A stretch of DNA of 30,623 bases, taken from NCBI GenBank assembly GCA_947259685.1, contig CAMYNC010000051.1, positions 1 through 30,623 of the forward strand. Direction: 5' to 3'. Under the pieces are notes generated by a model that saw only the letters and a program-made list of their open reading frames with translations, did not search any database and was not told the DNA's origin. The stretch is from an uncultured Desulfuromonadales bacterium (GTDB lineage: Bacteria; Desulfobacterota; Desulfuromonadia; Desulfuromonadales; Geopsychrobacteraceae). Position numbers and translations under genes: made by a program. Shown here in pieces: positions 15,847-22,842 of this stretch (positions are counted from its first letter, which is position 1; each line of letters begins with the position of its first letter).

Positions 15847-16709
15847 TGATTGCCCCCGGGGAAAGCCATTTTTCTGATCACGAGATGCTTGCAATCGGTA
15901 TTCAGTTCAACCTCTGCGCCGATCGGCAAGGTGATCTTGTTCGCGACATGGCCGATGTAAGGACAGTGAATAACCGGAAAGTCCAACTCCATCTGTGAAG
16001 CCAGGATGTCATAGACCTGCTTGCTCCTGATTCCGCGGAAATCGCCGAGAATAAGCGCCTTGATCCCTTTCAATTTACCGGCAAGAATCCACTGGGTAAG
16101 GTAGCGATCCACCTCGTGCAGCTTTTCATCGACATCTTCGAAAAAAAGGATCGAACCTTTGGTCTCGATATCCCAGTCGGTATTGATCAGAGCGGTCAGG
16201 GTAATGAGATTACCCCCTTTCAGAATTCCGGTGGCAGAACCGGGATTATAGACCTTGAAACGGGCCCCTTTGAGCAGATTTTTCTCCGGATAACCTTTGA
16301 CGGCGTTCACCAGCGACTTAAGCGCGAATGGCGTTGGTGTGCCCAGGTTGATCACCATGGGGGCATGCAAAGTCACCAGCCCGGTGCGCTCGAAGATCGG
16401 ATTGAGCCAGGCGCTTAGGTCGCTGAAACCGGCGATGATTTTGGGGTGTCTTTTGATCAGTTCGAAGTCGATGAACGGGAGTGATTTCATCGCACTGTAC
16501 CCGCCGCGCAAGGCCAGGATCATATCGACTCCGGGATCTTCAAACGCCGCATGGATTTGCTTGGCCTTCTCTTGCGGCGAGGGGAGAGCCTGCGGAAAAT
16601 CTGGGTTGATGACGTTAAAACCCAACTTGGTGAGATGCTTGATGCCACCGGTAAAGTCACGTTTTTTCTTAATCAAACGACTTGGCGTCACAATAAAGAC
16701 GTTATTCAA
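15843..16709 (-). CDS. ldcA: LD-carboxypeptidase (peptidase family S66)
   Basis: 288 residues. Family S66 serine peptidase that removes the terminal D-alanine from murein tetrapeptides during peptidoglycan recycling; MccF microcin-resistance proteins are related. Visible motifs are the LALRGGYSAMKSLPFID block, the nucleophile in IAGFSDLSAW, the THxG-like region GLVTLHAPMV, and the C-terminal histidine segment IGHVANKITLPIGAEVELN. No signal peptide is present, so it acts in the cytoplasm. The start is a TTG at 16709 with a GGGGA sequence eight or so bases upstream; no in-frame ATG fits the N-terminal strand. It is first gene of the ldcA-spmA-spmB operon and diverges from the DUF1460 gene. Confidence 0.88.
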   Translation of the reverse strand: MNNVFIVTPSRLIKKKRDFTGGIKHLTKLGFNVINPDFPQALPSPQEKAKQIHAAFEDPGVDMILALRGGYSAMKSLPFIDFELIKRHPKIIAGFSDLSAWLNPIFERTGLVTLHAPMVINLGTPTPFALKSLVNAVKGYPEKNLLKGARFKVYNPGSATGILKGGNLITLTALINTDWDIETKGSILFFEDVDEKLHEVDRYLTQWILAGKLKGIKALILGDFRGIRSKQVYDILASQMELDFPVIHCPYIGHVANKITLPIGAEVELNTDCKHLVIRKMAFPGGNQ

Positions 16710-16858
16710 TGGAAAAATCCCCGTGATATCGAAATTATATTTGCGTCAATTTATCTTCAATCAGGTCCAAATACAACCGGATTGGAAGGATGGCTTCACC
16801 GCATAACTCTTGCCAAACGAGTCGCCCCCCCTTTATAACTTCCCTATGGATTCAATTT

Positions 16859-17653
16859 ATGTCTTTTAAAATTCTTAAATCGATATTTTTCCTCTTTTTC
16901 CTGATGTCTTGCGTTGCGCTGGGTGCTGACCAGAAGCTGGTCAATCTCGGTCGCTGGAGCAACACAGAACTCGCGCAAATCATTACAACGGCAGGCCAGA
17001 TTGATGCTCCCGGCGACCGGATTGTTGCCATCTCCCGTCACTTCATTGATACACCCTATGCTGCAGACACCCTGATCGGCGACCCGCAAAAAGCGGAACA
17101 GTTGGTCATCAATCTGGCGGGGTTCGACTGCTTTACTTTGCTCGATGTGGTCGAAGCCTTGCGTCGCGCAGCAGACGTTGCCGATTTCCCTGAACAGTTG
17201 AAACAAGTCCGCTATCGCGGTGGCAAGGTTTCCTATGAAACCCGCCGGCACTTTTTCAGCGACTGGGTTGCTGGTGATGCTGCGATGGTCGCTGATGTGA
17301 CTGCAGATGTCGGGCTGGGCAGGGTTGAGGTTGTCGTTAAGCAGCTCAATCTTAAGCGCGACGGGACTCATTGGCTGCCAGAGATCGCTGTCGCAAGGCG
17401 TGAAATGACCTATATCCCCACCAGCGAAATTGATAAGGGGGTGTTGTCAGCGCTGCAGGCGGGCGACTATGTTGGTATTTACAGTCACCACGCCGGTCTT
17501 GATGTCAGTCATACCGGGTTGATTGTTAAAGATAAAGACAGTATCAGGCTGCGCCATGCCTCATCGCGTGACAACCTGAAACGGGTCGTTGACGAAGATC
17601 TGTTGGAGTATATACAGGGCAAGTCGGGGCTGGTGGTCTATCGTGTCAAGTAG
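16859..17653 (+). CDS. Exported DUF1460 (N-acetylmuramoyl-L-alanine amidase-like, NlpC/P60 fold) protein
   Basis: 264 residues from the ATG at 16859. A signal peptide (KILKSIFFLFFLMSCVALGA) precedes the mature domain. The DUF1460 papain-like signature is present: FDCFTLLDVVEALR with the nucleophilic cysteine, VRYRGGKVSYETRRHFFSDW, then VSHTGLIV with the likely catalytic histidine and RLRHASS. Members of this family hydrolyse peptidoglycan fragments. A longer reading frame begins at 16790, but its first residues are not signal-like. The gene is divergent from ldcA with about 150 bp between starts. Both products would act on murein peptides, one in the periplasm and one in the cytoplasm, suggesting a shared regulatory region. 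Confidence 0.87.
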   Translation: MSFKILKSIFFLFFLMSCVALGADQKLVNLGRWSNTELAQIITTAGQIDAPGDRIVAISRHFIDTPYAADTLIGDPQKAEQLVINLAGFDCFTLLDVVEALRRAADVADFPEQLKQVRYRGGKVSYETRRHFFSDWVAGDAAMVADVTADVGLGRVEVVVKQLNLKRDGTHWLPEIAVARREMTYIPTSEIDKGVLSALQAGDYVGIYSHHAGLDVSHTGLIVKDKDSIRLRHASSRDNLKRVVDEDLLEYIQGKSGLVVYRVK

Positions 17654-17735
17654 CTTGATTGGAGTTGTCAGCAGGGTAGAGGCATCATTCCATCAGGTCA
17701 TTAGCATCAATCTCCCGCTGTCGTGGAAGATTGTC

Positions 17736-17765
17736 CCCTCTCCCTGAGGGAGAAGGTGGCCGAAG
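17736..17765. repeat. Fragment of a dispersed CCCTCTCCC-type palindromic repeat
   Basis: TCTCCCT (17739-17745) and AGGGAGA (17747-17753) are inverted around one G, followed by AGGTGGCCGAAG. This resembles the widespread proteobacterial intergenic repeat with paired CCCTCTCCC and GGGAGAGGG. Only one hairpin of it is present. Confidence 0.4.
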
Positions 17766-17809
17766 ATTCGTTCAAATCAGATTCCACCAACTGACCTGAG
17801 GTGTAACCT

Positions 17810-18643
17810 ATGAGCATTATGACTGAAATGCGGGATATGGCTTTGGGGATTGCCTCAGGCTTTCAAATTCCAAAGGTTGTCGGGGTCGCGTTCCCGCCCT
17901 TTTTTGCCGGAGGCCAGCCTAGGGACTGTGAGTTTATGGCCATGGCGCTGGAGGGCGGTGCTGGGGGCCTAAGCTATGTGCTGTTGCCCGATAGCAGTGC
18001 CGGAGATTACCGGGCCTTAAAGCCACAAGCGTTCATTGGCACCCGTCCTGAACTGTATGCAGGCGCTTTCGGAGGGACAGACCCGGTACAAAACATGTTG
18101 GGACTTGCTGCCATTAACGCCATTTGTCAGCATGTGATGCGGGTCACCGGCTGCGCTCCCGGTATCGCCGCAGATTCACTCGGACTGATGAATATTGAGG
18201 ATGGTGACCGGGTGGGGATGGTTGGTTTTTTCCCGCCGTTGCTTAAATATCTGCAAAACCGCAATGCTGAACTCGTTATCGTCGAAAAAAATGAACTATT
18301 GATCGACCGCTACCCGAATTTGCCGGTGACTCTGGACCTGACCGAATTGAATAGCTGCAATAAAGTGCTTTGTACCGGTACGACATTATTGAACGATACC
18401 CTTGAGGAGGTTCTTTTGCAGTGCCCAGCTGCCGAACATATATCAGTGCTGGGGCCGACCGCCGGTTATTTTCCCGACCCGCTGTTCGCGCGGGGTGTTC
18501 ACGTGTTGGGCGGTCGCCTGGTCAACGATGGCATGCTTCTGCTGCAGCTGATTGAAGAGCGCAAGCGATGGGGAGCGGCAACCCAGAAACTCTGTTTTCA
18601 AGCCAGTGATTATGATGGATTCGGCAGCCGGCTCATGGAATAG
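17810..18643 (+). CDS. DUF364 / putative heavy-metal chelation domain protein
   Basis: 277 residues, soluble. It fits the DUF4213-DUF364 family, whose C-terminal half has a SAM/Rossmann-like fold with a proposed metal-chelating role. Supporting segments are GLAAINAI near the middle, DRVGMVGFFPPLL, the strand AELVIVEKN, and the loop CTGTTLLNDTLEEVL followed by HISVLGPTAGYFPDPLFARGV. The ATG at 17810 is preceded by GAGGTG. Family members are frequent in anaerobes and near molybdenum or nitrogenase functions, but no such neighbour is present here, so no substrate is proposed. It is apparently monocistronic. Confidence 0.78.
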   Translation: MSIMTEMRDMALGIASGFQIPKVVGVAFPPFFAGGQPRDCEFMAMALEGGAGGLSYVLLPDSSAGDYRALKPQAFIGTRPELYAGAFGGTDPVQNMLGLAAINAICQHVMRVTGCAPGIAADSLGLMNIEDGDRVGMVGFFPPLLKYLQNRNAELVIVEKNELLIDRYPNLPVTLDLTELNSCNKVLCTGTTLLNDTLEEVLLQCPAAEHISVLGPTAGYFPDPLFARGVHVLGGRLVNDGMLLLQLIEERKRWGAATQKLCFQASDYDGFGSRLME

Positions 18644-18802
18644 TCCGACAGCCTCCTTGCGTGCTGAAATCAATACACGTTGAGGTGAGTCATTGGGTAG
18701 CAGGAGGATTTTGTGAACCCCGCACTCAAAAACACCGAAAGGTGATTCACGACTAACGTTTTCTGCTTTTTGGAAAGTGTAGGATGTTGTGCCCCATTGT
18801 TG

Positions 18803-19174
18803 TTAGTGCGGCCAGATGATCGCTTTCCACGCACAGTTCCCGGTTTGGCCATGTAGTTTAATCGTGTCGCCCGGAGTGACCGTTAAACGGATAACGCGTG
18901 GTCGCAGGTTTGGTCCGAGCGGCGGGATTACAAAACCAGTACCTACAACAAAAATGTTGGAGCCGCCCGTGTTGAAGATTTGGAAGCTTACATCGACGCT
19001 GTTAGAGCTAGCATTATCGTAGATGACTGGAAAGTTTCCTGGATCATTTGTACATGGGTCGCCAAAGTCTGTCGACTTGATAACGAAACCAACCCCAGAG
19101 TGGTTGGGCTGTACACTGGCGCACCCAAACAGGAATAAACTAATCAGAATTGTTAAAAAAGTTCGTTTTTTCAT
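18803..19174 (-). CDS. Small lipoprotein of unknown function
   Basis: 123 residues from the ATG at 19174, which follows an AGGAAA sequence; a longer frame begins at 19201. The N-terminus MKKRTFLTILISLFLFGC ends in a lipobox (LFGC), so export, lipidation and membrane attachment are expected. The mature part is beta-rich, with DNASSNSVDVSFQIFNTG and GNCAWKAIIWPH at the end. I recognise no family. The DNA is AT-richer than the neighbouring DUF364 gene. Confidence 0.6.
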   Translation of the reverse strand: MKKRTFLTILISLFLFGCASVQPNHSGVGFVIKSTDFGDPCTNDPGNFPVIYDNASSNSVDVSFQIFNTGGSNIFVVGTGFVIPPLGPNLRPRVIRLTVTPGDTIKLHGQTGNCAWKAIIWPH

Positions 19175-19201
19175 TTTCCTATTTATCACCCTGGTTACCA
19201 A

Positions 19202-19628
19202 TAATCCTCATACGTATCAGATGATTATAATTCGAGTATGCTGAAAAGATTCCTAACAGCGACCCTCTCAAACAATCAACTTGCGAGTTTCTCACACACG
19301 GCTCTTCTTTACCCTAACGACAGGTTTCAGCTGCCGACACCTAACGAAAAGTGATTATCCAGTTTTCAAGATTTTATTCCCATTTTGCCCTTTGTCAAAC
19401 ACCAAAGAAGGCTTGTTGTTTGCATAAGTACTTGAAATTAAATCATTTGTTGATGAATAACACCACAATTTTCATACTAAATAAAGTACGGATATCTTCT
19501 CATGCATATTATTCCCCAGTGCTGGGAAGCATGTTTCGTAACCCCCAGGGCATCTTGCCGCAATGTACGTCGTTTAGACTTAGTTCATAAGTTGTATTCT
19601 GGAAACGTTTACCCAGGAGGAAAAGTAA
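19202..19628. other. Intergenic region, no gene recognised
   Basis: About 430 bp, AT-rich, between the divergent lipoprotein and mlaC-like genes. Short frames have no recognisable features. It ends with a strong AGGAGG ribosome-binding site (19615-19620). Confidence 0.4.
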
Positions 19629-20234
19629 TTGGGGGCGAATATGAAACAGATCCTTATCAGTTGCCTGCTCTTATTCGGCCTGGCAGCAAATACCTGGTCA
19701 TCATTGTTGCAGCCGCAGGAGCAGCTTGAAGAGATGGTCAATTTTGTGCTTGAGGTTCTGAGCAATAGTGAACTGGGTTTTGTGGAGAAAAAAGATCAGA
19801 TAAGCGCTAGGGTTCAGACTCATCTGAACACGGCATCGATTGCGCAAAGGACTTTGGGGCCCTTTTGGAAAGATGCGACAGAAGGGCAACGCCAACGTTT
19901 TACCCATCTTTTCGTAAAAATCCTTGAGAGGACCTATCTGAATCGGATAAATGACTCCTCCGGTGGTACTGTTGAATACCTTAAGCAACGGATAAAAGGA
20001 AACAGGGCGATCATCGATACTATATTTGTTTCCGGTGATATTGAAATTCCGGTCCAGTACAAGATGGTTATGGAGGGCGAAAACTGGCAGGTTTTCGATG
20101 TCGTCATCGAAGGCGTAAGCCTGACCCGCAACTATCGTGCAAGCTATGGTGCAATTATCCGACGCGATGGCTTTGACGGGTTACTCGACCTGATGGAGAA
20201 GAAGGTCATCGCCATAAACAGCACTCATCAGTAA
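19629..20234 (+). CDS. MlaC/Ttg2D-family phospholipid-binding periplasmic protein
   Basis: 201 residues from the TTG at 19629. A signal peptide (MKQILISCLLLFGLAANTWS) precedes the Tol_Tol_Ttg2 domain. The domain is recognised by FVEKKDQISARVQTHLNTASIAQRTLGPFWKDAT, read with KFTHLF-like QRFTHLFVKILERTYLNRI, and by the tail WQVFDVVIEGVSLTRNYRASYGAII. MlaC shuttles phospholipids between inner- and outer-membrane complexes. The TTG has AGGAGG eight bases upstream; an ATG four codons later (19641) is the alternative start. The other Mla genes (mlaB, D, E, F) are not in the window, so this copy is isolated and its transport partner unknown. Confidence 0.85.
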   Translation: MGANMKQILISCLLLFGLAANTWSSLLQPQEQLEEMVNFVLEVLSNSELGFVEKKDQISARVQTHLNTASIAQRTLGPFWKDATEGQRQRFTHLFVKILERTYLNRINDSSGGTVEYLKQRIKGNRAIIDTIFVSGDIEIPVQYKMVMEGENWQVFDVVIEGVSLTRNYRASYGAIIRRDGFDGLLDLMEKKVIAINSTHQ

Positions 20235-20444
20235 AAATGGTTGCGCAATACTCGACTTCAATGAGTTACCTCTGGTGATGAAATCTTGAAGATCGAAATT
20301 CTTCGGGAGTCGCCCCTGCGTTCGGCGGCACTCACATGGGGGGAGGGAAATCTTCGAGAAAATACTGATAGCCTACGATGAAGCGATGATCAAAACGCCA
20401 ATATTGGTACTCCACTGCTTGCTGAGGGGCTTTGAATGTATTGA

Positions 20445-21575
20445 TTAAGGGCCAAGAAAAATAGAGATGAAATGTTTGCTAACACTAACCTTGCCATTTT
20501 TATAGTTTGTAACGGACACTCGTTGAAACGATTTTTTGGGATATATTGATTTTAAAATATTTTCCAGATTACTTGAAATTTCTTCCTCGATTGTATTTTT
20601 GTCATACCTGATTTCAAATGTTTTTGGAGGAAATGTTTTTTCTTCAAAAAACTCATTATCTCTTTTATTGATTTCTATTATTCCCTTAAAGCCATACTTA
20701 ATAAGCTGGATTTTGATATCTTCAGCTGAATCAAATAAATCATTTCGGTTTAAATTTATATAAATTCCAATTTTGTAGTTGTTTAACTTTCTAAAATCAA
20801 AAGGTTTATCGATTGGCAAGGGATTTATTTCTGGGAAAGATGACTCTGATTCAGCTTCTGTTGGTTTGATCTGTTTTATAATTGAAGATTGAGGTAAATC
20901 AGATCTTGATTGGCTTCCTATTTTTCCAGGGCTTTCTGCCGGTGGCTTTTCTTCTTGGCTTGTCAGCGGAGTCATATCGATATTTATCCAAAATATTCCA
21001 GCGGATAACATTAAGACAAACAACAGACCGATTAAAGCGAGCTTTCTATTCACACTTATTTTTTTTCTTTCCAATGGTTCCGAATAGTTTTCTGGTTCTT
21101 GTTGAGGTTCAATCTCTTTTGTGGCCTCTGGTGTAGTTCCCTTAGCTTTCTCTTTAACATCAATCTTCGTCAAAGGTTTTTGGGGTTGTTTGCTATCTAA
21201 AGCATTTAGTAACTGCTCTAAACCCTTATTATAGTCGCTGGTAAAGTCACTGTATTGTATGCGTCTGATACGAAAAGGGGGCTGGCAGTTTTGGTAGAGA
21301 ACGGGAATGATTTGCTTCTTTTCCTCAAGTGCAAAAGATAGTTCGTCCTTCACATTGTCTGATTCAACGGAGGCGGGTGAAAGAACGATCAAAAAGCTTT
21401 CACAAGCAGTTAGAGCCTCTTCTATAGTGTCATCCCACCGCTCACCCGGGCCAATATCAAGACTGTCCAGCCAGATGTCTGCGCCTGCTGCGCGTAGCTC
21501 TTTCCCTAAATTTAGAGCGAACTCTCCGTCTGTGCGAGCATAGCTGATAAATATTTTAGACTGGTGAATTGACAT
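20445..21575 (-). CDS. TIR-domain protein with transmembrane helix and unknown C-terminal domain
   Basis: 376 residues. Residues 1-125 are a bacterial TIR domain: KIFISYARTDGEFA, then LRAAGADIWLDSLDIGPGERWDDTI, ESFLIVLSPASVESDNVKDELSFAL and QIIPVLYQ. Glu78 in KDELSFA lies where the catalytic glutamate of NAD-cleaving TIR domains sits. A charged linker follows, then a single membrane helix (about 179-199, LALIGLLFVLMLSAGIFWINI), an acidic/proline linker, and a C-terminal domain (about 266-376) I do not recognise. The topology suggests a cytoplasmic TIR domain tethered to the inner membrane with the C-terminal domain in the periplasm. No clear ribosome-binding site precedes the ATG. Its DNA is markedly AT-rich, a sign of transfer. 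Stand-alone; no obvious partner gene. Confidence 0.85.
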   Translation of the reverse strand: MSIHQSKIFISYARTDGEFALNLGKELRAAGADIWLDSLDIGPGERWDDTIEEALTACESFLIVLSPASVESDNVKDELSFALEEKKQIIPVLYQNCQPPFRIRRIQYSDFTSDYNKGLEQLLNALDSKQPQKPLTKIDVKEKAKGTTPEATKEIEPQQEPENYSEPLERKKISVNRKLALIGLLFVLMLSAGIFWINIDMTPLTSQEEKPPAESPGKIGSQSRSDLPQSSIIKQIKPTEAESESSFPEINPLPIDKPFDFRKLNNYKIGIYINLNRNDLFDSAEDIKIQLIKYGFKGIIEINKRDNEFFEEKTFPPKTFEIRYDKNTIEEEISSNLENILKSIYPKKSFQRVSVTNYKNGKVSVSKHFISIFLGP

Positions 21576-21807
21576 TGTTAACCCATGAAAAGTAATTAGC
21601 TTCGCCTGGCTATTGATAAATATACCTCAATCATATCAAGGTGTAGTGAGGTTGTTTGGTGAAGTCAAAATTTGGACTCAGCGCAGCTTGCTGCTGACCA
21701 AAGATCTCGAGGCCGAAATTGAGGTTGGCGGCAAAAAGGTGTGTTGTCTGCCGTGGGCAAGTTTTTGCTTTTGGGCTCATGTCTTAACCGTCAACGTACT
21801 GAGTCTG

Positions 21808-22485
21808 CTAAATTTTCGGAGTCATACATTCCGGATTGTCGTTTTTAGGGCTGTTTACCAGCCGGTCTACCTCGTAAGCTTCGATGAAATCATTCGGGCA
21901 GGGCCTGAGAAGGGTGTTTAGATATTCGGTATCATGGATTGGGAGGTTTAGCCAGGGCTGGTAATCTTCCGGCTGCAGAATCACCGGCATCCGGTCATGA
22001 AGCGGTTTGAGGGGCTGGTTGGCTTCGGTGGTCAGGATCGAGCAGGACTGGATGACGCCCTCCGGTCCCAGCCAGCTGTCCCAGAGCCCGGCAAAAGCCA
22101 TTGGGGTTTGGTCCTGACTGCGGATGCAGAAGGGAATTTTCTCTTTGTCCTCTTTCTTCCATTCATAAAAAGCACTGGCCGGAATCAGGCAGCGTTTTGA
22201 ACGGAATGAACTCCGAAAGGCTGGTTTTTCGGCAGCGGTTTCCGAACGAGCATTGATCATCTTGTCGCCGATCTTTTCGTCCTTGGCCCAGTGGGGGATC
22301 AGCCCCCAACGGAAATAATCGAGCTGCCGACTTCCGTCTTCAGCCTGGTAGACACCGACCACTTGCTGGCTAGGGGCAATGTTGTAGCGCGGCGACAAAT
22401 CCTTTATTTTTTCAGGGGTGATCTCGATTCCGAAAGCCTCGATCAGGGTCTTCAGATCCACCGCCAGGGCAAATCGTCCGCACAT
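21808..22485 (-). CDS. yedK: SRAP-domain abasic-site response protein (YedK/HMCES family)
   Basis: 225 residues. SRAP proteins cross-link to abasic sites in single-stranded DNA through an N-terminal cysteine. The protein starts MCGRFAL, giving catalytic Cys2 after Met removal. Other conserved blocks are PRYNIAPSQ, RWGLIPHWA, MINARSETAAEKPAFRSSF (conserved Asn), CLIPASAFYEW (conserved Glu), MAFAGLWDSW and LHDRMPVIL (conserved His). The length is typical. It is transcribed towards the TIR gene on the same strand, but with about 230 bp between, so linkage is uncertain. Confidence 0.93.
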   Translation of the reverse strand: MCGRFALAVDLKTLIEAFGIEITPEKIKDLSPRYNIAPSQQVVGVYQAEDGSRQLDYFRWGLIPHWAKDEKIGDKMINARSETAAEKPAFRSSFRSKRCLIPASAFYEWKKEDKEKIPFCIRSQDQTPMAFAGLWDSWLGPEGVIQSCSILTTEANQPLKPLHDRMPVILQPEDYQPWLNLPIHDTEYLNTLLRPCPNDFIEAYEVDRLVNSPKNDNPECMTPKI

Positions 22486-22842
22486 GAATGTTTCCCTTCC
22501 TTTTCTTTCTTAAGTCTAGCGGGCTGCGAGGTGTACGCAACCCAGATGCTCCTCGCCGTCCTTTGGGGATGTCTCCGGAACTCTAGATCCGGCATACTGA
22601 GTTGCGGTTAGTAGCCGATGCCGAATATACTCGGCCAGGCGATAACTCACGTGCCTAAGAACCTGTCTTTTCGCATTTCATTTTTAATTCTGCTTCGGTT
22701 AATCGTTAGGGTAGCGTTGAGCGAGGCTGGCGCTGTTTCTGATGGGCTGACCATAACTCTGCGCCGGGCAGGAAAAACCATTCGAGATGGTCGAGGCGCT
22801 GTGAATTGCATATAGACACTCCTCTGGAGGTTCAGAAAAACG
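22486..22842. other. Intergenic region between divergent SRAP and PBP1b genes
   Basis: About 357 bp without a recognisable gene. It must hold both promoters. A GGAGG lies 12-13 bases before the PBP1b ATG. No confident -35/-10 pair or known regulatory RNA was found. Confidence 0.4.

Noticed and set aside
18706..18748. AGGAGG followed by a GTG-started frame (MNPALKNTER) after the DUF364 gene
   Set aside because: Only ten codons; could be the stump of a lost gene, but too short to call.
21613..21921. Plus-strand open frame between the TIR and SRAP genes
   Set aside because: The first part (LEAEIEVGGKK) looks mildly protein-like, but the second half is antisense to the SRAP gene and no family or start signal is visible.
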